Shown here piece by piece: positions 27,445 through 37,740 of a stretch of 64,000 nucleotides of DNA (the first letter of the stretch is position 1; each line of letters opens with the position of its first letter). The DNA comes from an uncultured Schlesneria sp. GTDB taxonomy: Bacteria; Planctomycetota; Planctomycetia; Planctomycetales; Planctomycetaceae. A program made the position numbers and the translations under genes. The DNA is taken from positions 1 through 64,000 of the forward strand of contig CAIQIR010000011.1 of NCBI GenBank assembly GCA_903871875.1, given 5' to 3'. Below the pieces are notes generated by a model. The model was given only the letters and a program-made list of their open reading frames with translations, was not told where the DNA came from and searched no databases.

Positions 27445-30400
27445 TCAATGATGAGCCGGGGCATCGGATGCGGGATGATTCGCATCGGCATGGGCGAGCG
27501 TTTTTCCGGGTCGGTCCTTGACCATCAGCGAATAGAGGCAAGGCAGAACGAACAGCGTGGCCGGTTCGCCGGCGAGCAATCCGCCGAGAATGGCTCGGGC
27601 CAGCGGGGCGTTGGCTTCGCTACCATGTTCGATCGCCAATGCGGCGGGAATCATGGCAAAAAAGGCGGCTAACGCCGTCATTGTCACCGGTCGGACACGG
27701 ACCGAGGCGGCCTTACGAATGGCCTCCGTAGGATTCAGTCCTTCGTGCCAACGAATTTCCTGAGCATAATCCGTCATCAACACCGTGTTGGCGACCTTGA
27801 TTCCCACGATGAAGATGATGCCCAGCAGGCTTTGCACGTTCAGCGCTGTGCCGGTGTGGTATAGGAAGGGAATGATCCCGATCAGGGCCAACGGCACGGT
27901 GAGCATCACGGTCAGTGGGACCATCCAGGATTTGTCCAAAGCCACCATCAGGAAGTACATGAGTAGCGACGCCAGAATCAGTCCGGTGCCGAGGTTGGTG
28001 AAGGTGTCCTGCATTCGTGAATATTCGCCGCTCAAGACAATCTTTGACCCTTTTAAGAGAATCTTGTCGGCCAGTTTCGGATCATACGGCTTCCAGGTGT
28101 CTGTCCCGTCGGGCACCCCGAATTGAGCGACGGCTCGATGAACGTCCGCGGCCACGTGACCGAGATCGCGACCGGCGACGGACATCACGAGGTCAATTGA
28201 AGGTTGAAGATTGACGTGAGTGGCTTCGGTCGGGACCGTCGTTCGCGAAATCGTCGCCAGTGAACGCAAGAGAATCGGTGTCTGTTGACCGGCACCTGTC
28301 AACGGAATGTCCAGCAGATCTTCCATCGTTTTGAAGTCTTGCTCGGGATACATCACACCGACGAAGTACTGGTTGTAGCTGATCGGATCGATCCAGAAGT
28401 TGCGCTTATTGAACGAAATGCTGCTATTGGCCGCGGCCACCACATTGCGCATGACTTCTTCTTGCGTCAGTCCCAGGTCGGCTGATTTTTCTCGATCGAC
28501 CGTGATGACGAATTGCGGATAGTTCAGCCGCTGCAAGATTCGAGCATCCACCACGCCATCGATCTTCGTGATTTCCTTCTTGATTGCCGTGGCGATTTCG
28601 TAGGCGACCTTCTGTTGCTTTCCGATGACGCGTATTCGGATCGGATTTGATTTGCCTTCGTTCAGGGCGCTACGGATCATGCCGCCGGAATCAAAACCAA
28701 ATTCAAATTGTGAAAATCGTTCTTCTTTGGCGACTTCCGCTCGAATTTTCGCAATGTAGTGTTCGGCGGTATGCACTCGATGCGGGCTCAGTTGCACCTT
28801 CAGAACGGCATCCATGGGGCCGGCATTGGGAGTAAATGCGGCAGACCAGTCGGGAACGACGCCGATTTCGGAAATGATCATTTGCAGGTCGTGTTCGTCG
28901 ATCACCTTGCGGATCATCGTCTCCGCTTCGCCCACGTACTCTTCCGTCTTCTCAATGCGCAATCCGCTTGGACCGCGCATGACCATTTCGAACGCGCCGG
29001 AATCGACGGCGGGGAAGAATTCTTTCCGCAGGATCCCGCCGTAACAGAGCAGAACCGTGACCAGCATCACGACCCCGACTGCGACCGTTTGGATTCGATG
29101 TCGCAGCACGAAATTGAGGCCCCGAACATACTGGGCAATCCCACTGTCGATGAACGCTTCCCAGCGTGCGAATAGGCGGCTGAGCGTGCCTTTTGGTTTT
29201 GCAGCGTCATCAGCATGGCCATGTGACGACAATAGTAACGCGCTGAACGAAGGGACCAGGGTTCGCGATAGCAGGTAGGCACTGATCATGGCGAATGCCA
29301 CCGCCAGAGCCATCGGTCGGAACAGAAAGGCCCCCATCCCCGGCATGAGGGCCAACGGTGCCAGCACGAGGAATGTACACAACGTCGAGACGAGTTCTGG
29401 TAACGCGACTTCGCTCGCACCGAGATACGCGGCCTCTTCGGGAGTGGCTCCCATTCCCAAATGACGGTGGGTATTTTCGAGGCAAATAATGGCGCTGTCG
29501 ACCATGGGGCCGATTGCCAATGCCAGTCCGGCCAGCGTCATCACGTTAATCGTATTACCTGTGACATACAGGCAAACGATGGCTCCCAGCACAGACAGCG
29601 GGAGTGTCAGGATAGCGATCAAGGTCATTCGCCATTGGCCAAGAAAAATCAGGATCACCAGCGAACAGAGCACGGCGCCGAGCAACCCTTCCTGGACCAG
29701 CGCGGCGATCGAGCTGCGGACGTAAACCGACTGGTCCATGACGACTTGCAGATCGATACCGGGACGGCTAAGTCGCTCTTGCATTGATTTCAACGAGCTT
29801 TTCAATGTGTCGACGACGGTCAGAGTGCTGGCCCCCGTTTGTCGGAAGACGGGGATATAGACTTGTCGACGGCCATCGACGCGCACAATGTTTGTCTGAA
29901 TGAACGAGGAATCTTTCGGCGTCGCGACATCCCGGATATAGCTGACATTTCCCGATTCGGCTTTCAGCGGCATCGCACCCATTCGATCGACCACTTCGAT
30001 CATCGAGTTGGAATCGATGGCGTAATCTGTTTCACCGACTTTGACGCTGCCTGTCGGCAAAAAGATATTGAATTGGTCCGTGGCTTTCATGACATCGACG
30101 GGCGAAAGGCCGCGCGCTTCCATGCGGATCCGGTCGAGATACAACATCACGGCACGAACTTTTCCGCCGTACACGATCGGTGCGATGGCACCGGGGTTAC
30201 TCATGATCATCGGACGCACTTCATAGCGTCCAGTATCGAACAGCGCGGTCTCGCCTTGGGTCTTACTATTCAAGGCGACGATCGACACCGGGGTGGAACT
30301 GGTCGGATCGTAAGGAAAAACGACGGGCGGCAATGTTCCAGGCGGCATGGAAGGCATCGCAGCGAGCGCCAGCGAATTAACCTGAGTGAGCGCTCCATTG

Positions 30401-30705
30401 GGATCGGCATCACCCTGAAAATAGTTCCGGACGATGCTCGCCCCGATCAGTGATCGTGATTCCTGTCGTGCGACGCCATTGGCCTGGTTGGTCCAGCGTT
30501 CGATTCGGCCGGTAATATCTTTTTCAATTCCCTCGGCGGGCATCCCGCCGTAGAAGGTCATTACTTGAACGGCCGGCGAGAGAAACACCGGTAGAATGTC
30601 GATGGGGATTCGGAACAGCGTCAACACGCCGATCACGATGACTGACAGACACATCACCGTGACGGCATAAGGATTTTTGAGAGACGCTCGAATCAGACCA
30701 TTCAT
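27445..30705 (-). CDS. RND efflux permease
   Basis: A 1086-residue inner-membrane RND transporter with the standard layout: TM1 at the N terminus, a large periplasmic loop, TM2-7, a second loop and TM8-12. The TM4 region reads LALAIGPMVDSAIICLEN: the first of the two AcrB aspartates is kept, the second is Ser, as in CusA-type exporters where it is also not Asp. It lies 75 bases downstream of the adaptor gene, and they form one operon. Substrate is unknown; the protein pumps substrate from periplasm or membrane to an outer-membrane channel, probably one or more of the TolC-like proteins encoded divergently. No Shine-Dalgarno site is evident. Confidence 0.93.
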   Translation of the reverse strand: MNGLIRASLKNPYAVTVMCLSVIVIGVLTLFRIPIDILPVFLSPAVQVMTFYGGMPAEGIEKDITGRIERWTNQANGVARQESRSLIGASIVRNYFQGDADPNGALTQVNSLALAAMPSMPPGTLPPVVFPYDPTSSTPVSIVALNSKTQGETALFDTGRYEVRPMIMSNPGAIAPIVYGGKVRAVMLYLDRIRMEARGLSPVDVMKATDQFNIFLPTGSVKVGETDYAIDSNSMIEVVDRMGAMPLKAESGNVSYIRDVATPKDSSFIQTNIVRVDGRRQVYIPVFRQTGASTLTVVDTLKSSLKSMQERLSRPGIDLQVVMDQSVYVRSSIAALVQEGLLGAVLCSLVILIFLGQWRMTLIAILTLPLSVLGAIVCLYVTGNTINVMTLAGLALAIGPMVDSAIICLENTHRHLGMGATPEEAAYLGASEVALPELVSTLCTFLVLAPLALMPGMGAFLFRPMALAVAFAMISAYLLSRTLVPSFSALLLSSHGHADDAAKPKGTLSRLFARWEAFIDSGIAQYVRGLNFVLRHRIQTVAVGVVMLVTVLLCYGGILRKEFFPAVDSGAFEMVMRGPSGLRIEKTEEYVGEAETMIRKVIDEHDLQMIISEIGVVPDWSAAFTPNAGPMDAVLKVQLSPHRVHTAEHYIAKIRAEVAKEERFSQFEFGFDSGGMIRSALNEGKSNPIRIRVIGKQQKVAYEIATAIKKEITKIDGVVDARILQRLNYPQFVITVDREKSADLGLTQEEVMRNVVAAANSSISFNKRNFWIDPISYNQYFVGVMYPEQDFKTMEDLLDIPLTGAGQQTPILLRSLATISRTTVPTEATHVNLQPSIDLVMSVAGRDLGHVAADVHRAVAQFGVPDGTDTWKPYDPKLADKILLKGSKIVLSGEYSRMQDTFTNLGTGLILASLLMYFLMVALDKSWMVPLTVMLTVPLALIGIIPFLYHTGTALNVQSLLGIIFIVGIKVANTVLMTDYAQEIRWHEGLNPTEAIRKAASVRVRPVTMTALAAFFAMIPAALAIEHGSEANAPLARAILGGLLAGEPATLFVLPCLYSLMVKDRPGKTLAHADANHPASDAPAHH

Positions 30706-30780
30706 GGTACGGGAGCCGTTCTGAAAATGAGAGACCGGTAGCCAAGGGGGGAGGCGGGCAAACTGGCCATGGCCTGAGGA

Positions 30781-32181
30781 TCACCGTTTGGTTGGCTCGG
30801 CGGACGTCAATTCGTGTGTTTCCACCGATTGCCCCTCGGTGATGGAGTTGTTGTTTCCAACGATGACCTGATCGTTAGCGGTCAACCCCTCGATAATTTC
30901 CGCCAGAACTCCGTTGTCGGCGCTGACGGTGACCGACACTTTGGTCGCCTTGCCATTTTTCACGACAAACAAGGTTCCCTTTCCATTTTTTGTCGATCCC
31001 ATGAGGGCCGACGAGGGAACCGTGAACGCCTGCGGATTGCCGGTCTGCAGCATCAGTTTCGTACGACCGTACATCCCGTTTCGCAACAGTTGTTTTTCAT
31101 TTGGCAGATCGATCTCGGTGCGCATTGTCTTGCTTTTCTTGTCTTCCGAAAACGCGATGCGCGACACTTTTCCCATGAACCGATGTCCGGGCAAGGCATC
31201 AATGTCCGTGACCGTTTCATCGCCTGGGTTCGTAAAGGGCACATCGCCGTCGGGAATAAATACCACCAATCGGACGATGTCCGTTCGTTCCACCGTTAAC
31301 AGCGGTTGGACGCCGTTCTGATCAGCTCCGCGTATGAAATCTCCCCGGTGAAACGCTCGCAACGTGATGACACCGTCATAAGGGGCGGTGACTTTGGTAT
31401 AGCCGGCAAATACTTCGGCCTTGGCCAGGTTGGCTTTGGCGACATCGACTTCCGCTCGAGCGTCCACAAGGTCCGCGCGAGCTTGTTCGATTTTCGCCGC
31501 GGCCGAGGCGACCATGGCTTGCGACTCGGCCAGAGTCGCTTCGGAGGCGTCGACTGCAGCTTGAGCGGCAAGGCGTTGTTCTTCCTTCTCGTCGACTAAT
31601 CGCTCGTCGACCGACTTCGCATTGGCCAGTTCGCGGAAACGTCGGGATTGTTGTTCGCGAAAGTTGAACGCCGCTTTGTCACGTTTGACTCCGGCTTCCG
31701 CTCGGGCAATTCCGGTTTGTGCCGCGTGATAATCCGCTTGAGCCGCCACGACGCGGGCTTTCATCTGTCCGACCTGAGCTTGAGCTCGTTCCACGGCCGC
31801 TTTACCTCGGTCGACGTCGCTATGAAGCTCGGGAGAATAAATCTCGGCCAATACCTGCCCCGCAGTGACTCGGTCGCCGATGTCGACGTTCAGCTTCTGA
31901 AGATATCCCGAAACTTTGGCAAACAGTTCCGCCGCTTCATACGCGTGAATCGATCCGGGCACAACGCAGGTCCGATCCATTCCGCCTAAATGAGGCTTGA
32001 CGAAGTCCACCTTGACCTCTCCGGATTTCTCGTTCGCGGCCGACGCCGCACTGGGGGCCGCTTCGGCGTGACTTTCCAACGTCATGGGTTGGGGACGCTG
32101 AAGCCAACCCAAAAGACCGCCCCCAAAAATCAATACGGCAAATACCGTAATTGCGACGCGACGTAAGAAAGTTCGGTCCAT
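30781..32181 (-). CDS. RND efflux periplasmic adaptor (MFP)
   Basis: A 466-residue membrane-fusion protein. An N-terminal membrane anchor (about 10-30) is followed by the lipoyl-like half (IHAYEAAELFAKVSGYLQKL, GDRVTAGQVLAEI), a long two-helix coiled coil (about 115-245, with a RFRELANAKSVDERL turn), the second lipoyl half and a beta-barrel with AFTVPSSALMG. The start at 32181 has GAGGA nine to ten bases upstream. It connects the permease to an outer-membrane channel. The gene starts the leftward operon; the divergent transcript carries the TolC-like genes. Confidence 0.93.
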   Translation of the reverse strand: MDRTFLRRVAITVFAVLIFGGGLLGWLQRPQPMTLESHAEAAPSAASAANEKSGEVKVDFVKPHLGGMDRTCVVPGSIHAYEAAELFAKVSGYLQKLNVDIGDRVTAGQVLAEIYSPELHSDVDRGKAAVERAQAQVGQMKARVVAAQADYHAAQTGIARAEAGVKRDKAAFNFREQQSRRFRELANAKSVDERLVDEKEEQRLAAQAAVDASEATLAESQAMVASAAAKIEQARADLVDARAEVDVAKANLAKAEVFAGYTKVTAPYDGVITLRAFHRGDFIRGADQNGVQPLLTVERTDIVRLVVFIPDGDVPFTNPGDETVTDIDALPGHRFMGKVSRIAFSEDKKSKTMRTEIDLPNEKQLLRNGMYGRTKLMLQTGNPQAFTVPSSALMGSTKNGKGTLFVVKNGKATKVSVTVSADNGVLAEIIEGLTANDQVIVGNNNSITEGQSVETHELTSAEPTKR

Positions 32182-32702
32182 AGACCCAGTCCTCGTTGAA
32201 GAGATCCGATGACAAAGAGAGCAGATCTACATTGATATGTGGATCGTCGTCGCTTTGGTTGGGTTGTCAACATAGCCGACGATTACAATACCTTAACCAG
32301 CGCCAGATCGCCCACAAATGCTTCAAAATAGGGAATTAATTCTACGTGCGTTGCTCTCTCTGTTGGAGGCCAAAGTCCACTGACATTGGTGGAACATTTT
32401 GCGAATGGTTGCGACAACGTTGATAAGCAGTTCCGAAAAAACCACGTTGACGCTCAAAGCGGAACGTCATTGAAACGGGGTTGTCCGATTCATCGCTTTT
32501 TTGTGTCCAGGTTCGATGGCATAGGACGATGTGAAACGACGTTGAGGAACGATTGCGAACAGCGGACTACAGTGGCAGATTCTGCCGATCTCCTTTGGGA
32601 GCGGTGGGAATTGTGTCATGTCGCCGCGGCGATGGATCGTCAGGATGACGATTCCTACTAATCGCGAACTACCGACGGCGGTGTCGCGAAGAGAAATTAA
32701 AA
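32182..32702. other. Divergent promoter region of the efflux island
   Basis: 521 bases between the adaptor gene and the first TolC-like gene, with AT-rich parts (for example around 32330-32345). It must hold the promoters of both transcripts and is the logical place for a regulator to act. I see no gene and no operator that I would defend. Confidence 0.45.
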
Positions 32703-34472
32703 ATGAACCTCATGGATGGGCCGCACCCAGATATTCGGCGGGTCGGACAAGCGCGTTGGCGCTCGCTCGTATCGAGCGATCTCGTCACACCGATTGCGTG
32801 TCTGCTGTTGTGCGCGATTTGGTCGGCAGTGACAAATTGTGCGATTTCAGCCGATCGCCCCGTGTCCTCTCGTCGTTCCAGCATGGGGACCACGGCCAAC
32901 GCTCAAACGGATGCGATATCTGCGGCAGTGCGTCAGAAAGGCGCAAGCGATTCCAATTCCGTCACCTCGACCGAACAAACGGCGACGTTGAATTCGGTGA
33001 TTCGAACCGATACCTCGGGTTTGCGGAGGTTTCCTCACAAGGCTGCGAATACCTTCGCCGCACCACTGGGGGCTCCCGATGACTTTGGATTAGGGCTCGA
33101 TGCCGCAGTGACTCCGATCGATTTGCCGTCGGCACTGCAGTTGGCCGGGTGGAAATCGCCGGAAGTCTTGTTAGCACAGCAGCGCGTTCTGGCCGTGACG
33201 GCCCGGCAGCAGCTGGCTGCGGCACAAGCTCTTCCGGATCTGAATCTTGGCTCAAATTTGGACTCGCACACGGGGTCTCTGCAGCAGTCGAGTGGTCAAA
33301 TCATTGAGGTTCAGCGCAGTGCGCTCTATGTCGGTGCGGGTGGCAATGCGGTGGGGTCCGGCTCGGTCAATCTTCCCGGTCTGCAATACAATCTCAATGT
33401 CGGCGAAGCGGCTTTTGCTTACCTCGTCAGTCGCCAGCAGTCAGAACGATCGCGTGCCGCGGCGGTCACCGTCTCAAATAATACCTTGCTGCAGATTGCA
33501 GTCGCCTATTGCCAGCTAGTTCGGGCGCAAGGGGTGCGGGCGATCGCGGTCCAGGTTCGCGAGGATGCCGCAGAGGTTGCTCGAATCACGGCCGCGTTTG
33601 AGAAGGCCGGAGAAGGCCGCCCCGCCGACGCGGAGCGTGCAAGGACGGAATTAGGACGGCGGGACGCGGACATTTTTGCCGCCGATGCCGCTATTATCGA
33701 AGCGTCTGCACGACTGGGGCAAATCCTGAATCTGGAATCGTCAGTCCGCTTGCAGTCCAGCGAAAGCTGGGTCGTGCCGCGATCGATTGTTCCAGATCCG
33801 ATTCCTTTGCCGGAATTGATCGCCATCGCTCTCTATCAGAGGCCGGAAACCGCCGAACGCCGGGCTGAAGTGCATTCTGCCATGCTGCAGCTGGATAATG
33901 CCAAGCTGTTGCTCTTTTCTCCGCAATTCATCGCCGATTTCAGCGATGGTGCATTCGGAGGGGGCAGCGATGTCAGCACGGCCGCGACCGGCAGCCCGCG
34001 CTTTGGCGACTTCGGCAATCGAACCGACGCGGACATCATGTTGTATTGGTCAATCCGCAATTTAGGTCTGGCGAATCGTGCGTTGATCAAGACGGCCACG
34101 GCAAGACTGGCCGCGACGGATTGGGAACGCACGCAGACATTGAATCAAATCCGTGCCGAAGTAGCCGATGCGTATGCTCGTACACAATCCAGTGCCGCAC
34201 AGTTGAACGTCCGACAACGCGCGGTCAAGGCGAGTGAGCGAGGTCTACGCGAGGATTTAGGACGAGCCAAAGCCGGCGAAGGCCGTCCGATCGAAGTGCT
34301 GGACAGCGTGCGACTTCGGTCGCGGACACAACTTGACTATCTGGAGACGATTACAACCTACAATCAGGCTCAATATGGGCTGTATGTGGCGATCGGCCAG
34401 CCGCCGGCCGACCTGTTGATTCATACAAATCCGCCGACGACGCTGCCGCCCTCTGTCGCGGAGCCCGAATAA
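32703..34472 (+). CDS. TolC-family outer-membrane protein, copy 1
   Basis: A 589-residue outer-membrane efflux protein. The hydrophobic signal segment is at about 28-50, and a long Ser/Thr-rich linker (about 50-140) precedes the TolC core. Shared with its two downstream neighbours are the first beta segment (HTGSLQQSSGQIIEVQRSAL, then YVGAGGNAVGSGSV), helices with PADAERARTELGRRDADIFA, the FGGGSD insertion (about 418) and the LRNLG-like IRNLGLANRA. TolC proteins form trimers crossing outer membrane and periplasm. Its stop TAA overlaps the next start by one base (TAATG), implying translational coupling. Confidence 0.88.
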   Translation: MNLMDGPHPDIRRVGQARWRSLVSSDLVTPIACLLLCAIWSAVTNCAISADRPVSSRRSSMGTTANAQTDAISAAVRQKGASDSNSVTSTEQTATLNSVIRTDTSGLRRFPHKAANTFAAPLGAPDDFGLGLDAAVTPIDLPSALQLAGWKSPEVLLAQQRVLAVTARQQLAAAQALPDLNLGSNLDSHTGSLQQSSGQIIEVQRSALYVGAGGNAVGSGSVNLPGLQYNLNVGEAAFAYLVSRQQSERSRAAAVTVSNNTLLQIAVAYCQLVRAQGVRAIAVQVREDAAEVARITAAFEKAGEGRPADAERARTELGRRDADIFAADAAIIEASARLGQILNLESSVRLQSSESWVVPRSIVPDPIPLPELIAIALYQRPETAERRAEVHSAMLQLDNAKLLLFSPQFIADFSDGAFGGGSDVSTAATGSPRFGDFGNRTDADIMLYWSIRNLGLANRALIKTATARLAATDWERTQTLNQIRAEVADAYARTQSSAAQLNVRQRAVKASERGLREDLGRAKAGEGRPIEVLDSVRLRSRTQLDYLETITTYNQAQYGLYVAIGQPPADLLIHTNPPTTLPPSVAEPE

Positions 34473-36070
34473 TGCGAACAAGGACGATCACTGCGGATCG
34501 ACTGAGGCATGTGAATCGGCTTGCCAAGAGGTGCTGTTCGTCGCAGCGTGTATGTGGTGTGCTCGTGATCCTGTTCGCTTTCGTCGCGCAGCCCTTTGGA
34601 TACTGGTGTTTTGCGGACGAACCGAGTATGGAGTTTGAAACGCCCGCGGCACTCGTGACGCTCCAATCGCTGGAAACGACGCCCATCGATCTGGCGGGCG
34701 CATTTGCGCTGATTGGCGTTCAGAATCCCCAATTTCTGGCGGCGCAGGCTCGCGTGTTAGAAGCGTCTGCCCTGCGCCAGCTTGCCGCCGTTCAGTTGTT
34801 GCCGACACTCAATTTGGGAACGAGCGCCTTCAGCCACACGGGTACCATTCAGCAGCCCGACGGTAGTCTGATCAAGGTGAGTAACCAGTCTTTATTTGTC
34901 GGCGCAGGTGCCAATGCGATCGGTGCTGGAACCGTCAATATCCCCGGTGTGGTGTGGGACTTGAACGTGTCTGACACGTACTTCAACTATCTGATTAGCC
35001 GACAAGTGCAGGCCCAGAGGGCGGCGAATGTCACGACCGTTAATAATGATGTTCAGCTGCGAGTGGCTTCGGCCTATCTGGAACTGGTCCGCGCGGTCAG
35101 CCAGCGAAGTATTGCTTGGCAAGCTCGTCAAGATGTGGCTGAAGTGGCACGGATCACAGCCAGTTTTGCACGCGCGGGCGAGGGGCGTCCCGCGGATGCC
35201 GAGAGGGCGGCGTCGGAACTTCACAGCCGCGACAGTGATGTGATTGAGGCCGAAGGCCAGATCGTTAGGACTTCGGCGCGGCTGGCATCATTGGTGGGAT
35301 TGGATACGGCCGTCAAATTGGTGCCGACCGATCGCTGGGCGGTTCCCCACTCGATTGTTCCCGAGCCGATTTCGCTGCCCGAACTCTTGACGATCGCCGC
35401 ATTACGCCGACCGGAATTGGAAGAACGACGGGCGGATTTCGCTCGGGCGCTGCTTGCGCTCGATGCGGCCAAGATGCTGCCTTTTTCTCCCAACGTCTTT
35501 CTGGGATTCAGCGCGGGAAGCTTTGGCGGCGGCAGCGATCTGGCGACTGCTCCCACTGGTTCGACTCCGTTTGGCAGCAGCCAGGCCCGATTTGGTAACT
35601 TTGCGGGGCGTACCGATCTGGACGTCGTCATCTATTGGTCGTTGCGGAATCTGGGCGTCGGCAACCAGGCTCAAATCGCCGCGTCATGCAGCCGGGTTCG
35701 TCAGTCTGAATTGCAGCAGTTGATCACTTTCGATCGTGTCCGAGCCGAAGTCGCTTCGGCTTATGTGCGAGTCCATACGCGATTTCGTCAATTGCAAACG
35801 GCCGAGGATGCCGTGCGGGCCTCTGAGATCGCCTGGCGGGAAGACCTGCTCCGAATTCGCGGAAACGAGGGATTGCCGATCGAAGTTCTCGACAGTCAGC
35901 AGTTGCTTGTCCGTTCTCGTCTCGCACTGCTCGACACGATCACCCGCTACAACATCGCGCAGTTCGAACTGTATCAGGCGTTAGGTCAGCCACAGTCGGA
36001 ATTGTTGGTTCGAACGACGAACGACATCGAGGCGCTCGAGGTCATCGTCCCCAGTCCAACGGAAAGGTAA
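34472..36070 (+). CDS. TolC-family outer-membrane protein, copy 2
   Basis: A 532-residue relative of the protein encoded just upstream, starting inside its stop codon. Signal segment about 24-46. Core motifs: HTGTIQQPDGSLIKVSNQSL, FVGAGANAIGAGTVNIPGV, RAGEGRPADAERAASELHSR, FSAGSFGGGSDLATAPTGS and YWSLRNLGVGNQAQIAAS. It has only a short linker before the core. The high similarity to copy 1 in the helical PADAER region argues for duplication within this operon. It could form a homotrimer or share a trimer with its neighbours. Confidence 0.88.
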   Translation: MRTRTITADRLRHVNRLAKRCCSSQRVCGVLVILFAFVAQPFGYWCFADEPSMEFETPAALVTLQSLETTPIDLAGAFALIGVQNPQFLAAQARVLEASALRQLAAVQLLPTLNLGTSAFSHTGTIQQPDGSLIKVSNQSLFVGAGANAIGAGTVNIPGVVWDLNVSDTYFNYLISRQVQAQRAANVTTVNNDVQLRVASAYLELVRAVSQRSIAWQARQDVAEVARITASFARAGEGRPADAERAASELHSRDSDVIEAEGQIVRTSARLASLVGLDTAVKLVPTDRWAVPHSIVPEPISLPELLTIAALRRPELEERRADFARALLALDAAKMLPFSPNVFLGFSAGSFGGGSDLATAPTGSTPFGSSQARFGNFAGRTDLDVVIYWSLRNLGVGNQAQIAASCSRVRQSELQQLITFDRVRAEVASAYVRVHTRFRQLQTAEDAVRASEIAWREDLLRIRGNEGLPIEVLDSQQLLVRSRLALLDTITRYNIAQFELYQALGQPQSELLVRTTNDIEALEVIVPSPTER

Positions 36071-36076
36071 CGCGCG

Positions 36077-37591
36077 ATGATCATGCTAAGTCGCCAAGCC
36101 CTGAGTTCCGTTGTCGTGGTCCTGTTGATGACCGCCTGGACGACGTCATTCGCCGAAGAAAGCTTCACTCCGCCGGCGGATGATCACGTGACACATGAGT
36201 TACCAATCGACGTCATTCCCCCGAGTGACAAGGAGATGGTGATCGATCTGGGGACGGCCTTGAGGTTAGCGGAATCGCAGAATCCGCGGATGGCTCTCGC
36301 GCGAGAAGTCGTGAACGAGGCGGTCGCGCAGCGCAAGGAGGCTCGAGCATTGTGGCTGCCATCATTGGCTGCTGGCGGCAACTATCACTTGCATACAGGT
36401 GTGCTGCAAACGGCGTTCGGTCAAATTCGGTCTCTTAACGAGCAATCCCTGTATCTCGGTGGCGGCGCAGGTGCCATAGGCGGCGGTACGACCGTCGTCC
36501 CCGCTGTTCGCATCTTCGCTCAGGTCGGTGACGCCTATTATCTACCGTTGGCGGCAGGGCAGGTGGTGACGGTCCGAGCCTTTGAATCACAAGCCGTCGA
36601 GAATCTGACGCTGTTGGACGTTGCTGATCGATATCTGACGCTGGTTGCGGCCGAAGCTCGTCGCGAAGCACTGCAGGTGTCGCTCAAGGAAGTGCGAGAA
36701 ATCGAGCGGGCTCAGAAGGCGTTTGCCGACGTCGGCCAGGGACGCGACGCCGATTATCATCGTGCGCGAGCCGACTTGCTGTTACTGCGACTCGACGAGC
36801 AACAAGCTCAAGAGGAAGCCGCCGTTGCGGCGGCCGAGCTCAGTCGGCTGCTGCATCTCGATCCGAGTATCCGACTGGTCACTCCCGCCGGACCCATCGA
36901 ATTGCTTGAGTTGATCGATGAATCGATCGATGTCGAGACGTTGGTGACCAAGGCCTTGCATCAACGTCCCGAGGTCATTTCGCGGTCCGCGGAAATCGGC
37001 GCGGCCGAATATCGCTTCCGCAATGAACGAGTACGGCCGTGGGTGCCGCAGATTTCGGCCGGATTCAGTGGAGGTGCGTTCGGAGGGGGAAGTAATCGCC
37101 AGGATCTGGGCGTTCCCAGCAGCTTTTCGTCGTTGGATGGCAGGACCGATTTCGACGTGTGGGCGATCTGGACCGTTCAAAATCTGGGTGTCGGGAACAA
37201 TGCTTTGCAAGGCATTACCAAGTCCGAACGAGAACAAGCGATCTTTCAGCGGGCACTGTCATTGGCACAGATTCGCCGGGAAGTGGAAGAACGTCAGGCC
37301 CAGTCGCGCTCGCGACGTCGGACCATCGCCGTCAGTTGGACTCAGTTGTCGTCTGCCGAACGTGGAGCCCAACAGGAACTGAATCGAACGCGGGCCGGCG
37401 AAGCACTGCCCCTGGAATCGCTGAATAGTGTTCTCCTCCTATCAACGGCCCGACAGCAGTTACTGAGCGCGGTCATCGAATACAACCGTGCCGAGCTAAG
37501 ATTGTTTGTGGCCCTGGGAACCAGCCCCACAAACTTGAGTTCCACCGTGATCGAATCGCCATCGGTGATTCCGTCGCCGGCTGGTCCCTGA
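36077..37591 (+). CDS. TolC-family outer-membrane protein, copy 3
   Basis: A 504-residue TolC-family protein six bases after copy 2. Signal peptide about 1-24 (ending FAEES). It is the most divergent of the three, yet keeps the same skeleton: HTGVLQTAFGQIRSLNEQSL, YLGGGAGAIGGGTTVVPAV, DADYHRARADLLLL, FSGGAFGGGSN and VQNLGVGNNALQ. It follows copy 2 with no room for another promoter, so all three subunits are probably made together. The next gene has its own promoter. Confidence 0.87.
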   Translation: MIMLSRQALSSVVVVLLMTAWTTSFAEESFTPPADDHVTHELPIDVIPPSDKEMVIDLGTALRLAESQNPRMALAREVVNEAVAQRKEARALWLPSLAAGGNYHLHTGVLQTAFGQIRSLNEQSLYLGGGAGAIGGGTTVVPAVRIFAQVGDAYYLPLAAGQVVTVRAFESQAVENLTLLDVADRYLTLVAAEARREALQVSLKEVREIERAQKAFADVGQGRDADYHRARADLLLLRLDEQQAQEEAAVAAAELSRLLHLDPSIRLVTPAGPIELLELIDESIDVETLVTKALHQRPEVISRSAEIGAAEYRFRNERVRPWVPQISAGFSGGAFGGGSNRQDLGVPSSFSSLDGRTDFDVWAIWTVQNLGVGNNALQGITKSEREQAIFQRALSLAQIRREVEERQAQSRSRRRTIAVSWTQLSSAERGAQQELNRTRAGEALPLESLNSVLLLSTARQQLLSAVIEYNRAELRLFVALGTSPTNLSSTVIESPSVIPSPAGP

Positions 37592-37650
37592 AATTAACTC
37601 CCTGTTCAAAATCCGGTCGCCTGTGCTCCCTCAACGCGGACTGTTTCGTG

Positions 37651-37680
37651 TTGACACAGATTTCCGTAAACGCCTATTCT
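37651..37680 (+). promoter_or_regulatory. Sigma-70-type promoter for the retropepsin-like gene
   Basis: TTGACA (37651-37656) is separated by 18 bases from TATTCT (37675-37680), 60 bases before the start at 37741. The -35 is perfect and the -10 matches four of six positions. Confidence 0.5.
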
Positions 37681-37740
37681 CCGCGGCGATCTCACGAATT
37701 GGCCGAGTGTCCTTCCCCATCAATTTCGGCAGGCTAGAAG

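Noticed and set aside
29839-30453. 204-residue plus-strand frame opposite the RND permease
   Set aside because: Antisense to a well-conserved permease; His/Asp/Arg-rich sequence without a fold signature.
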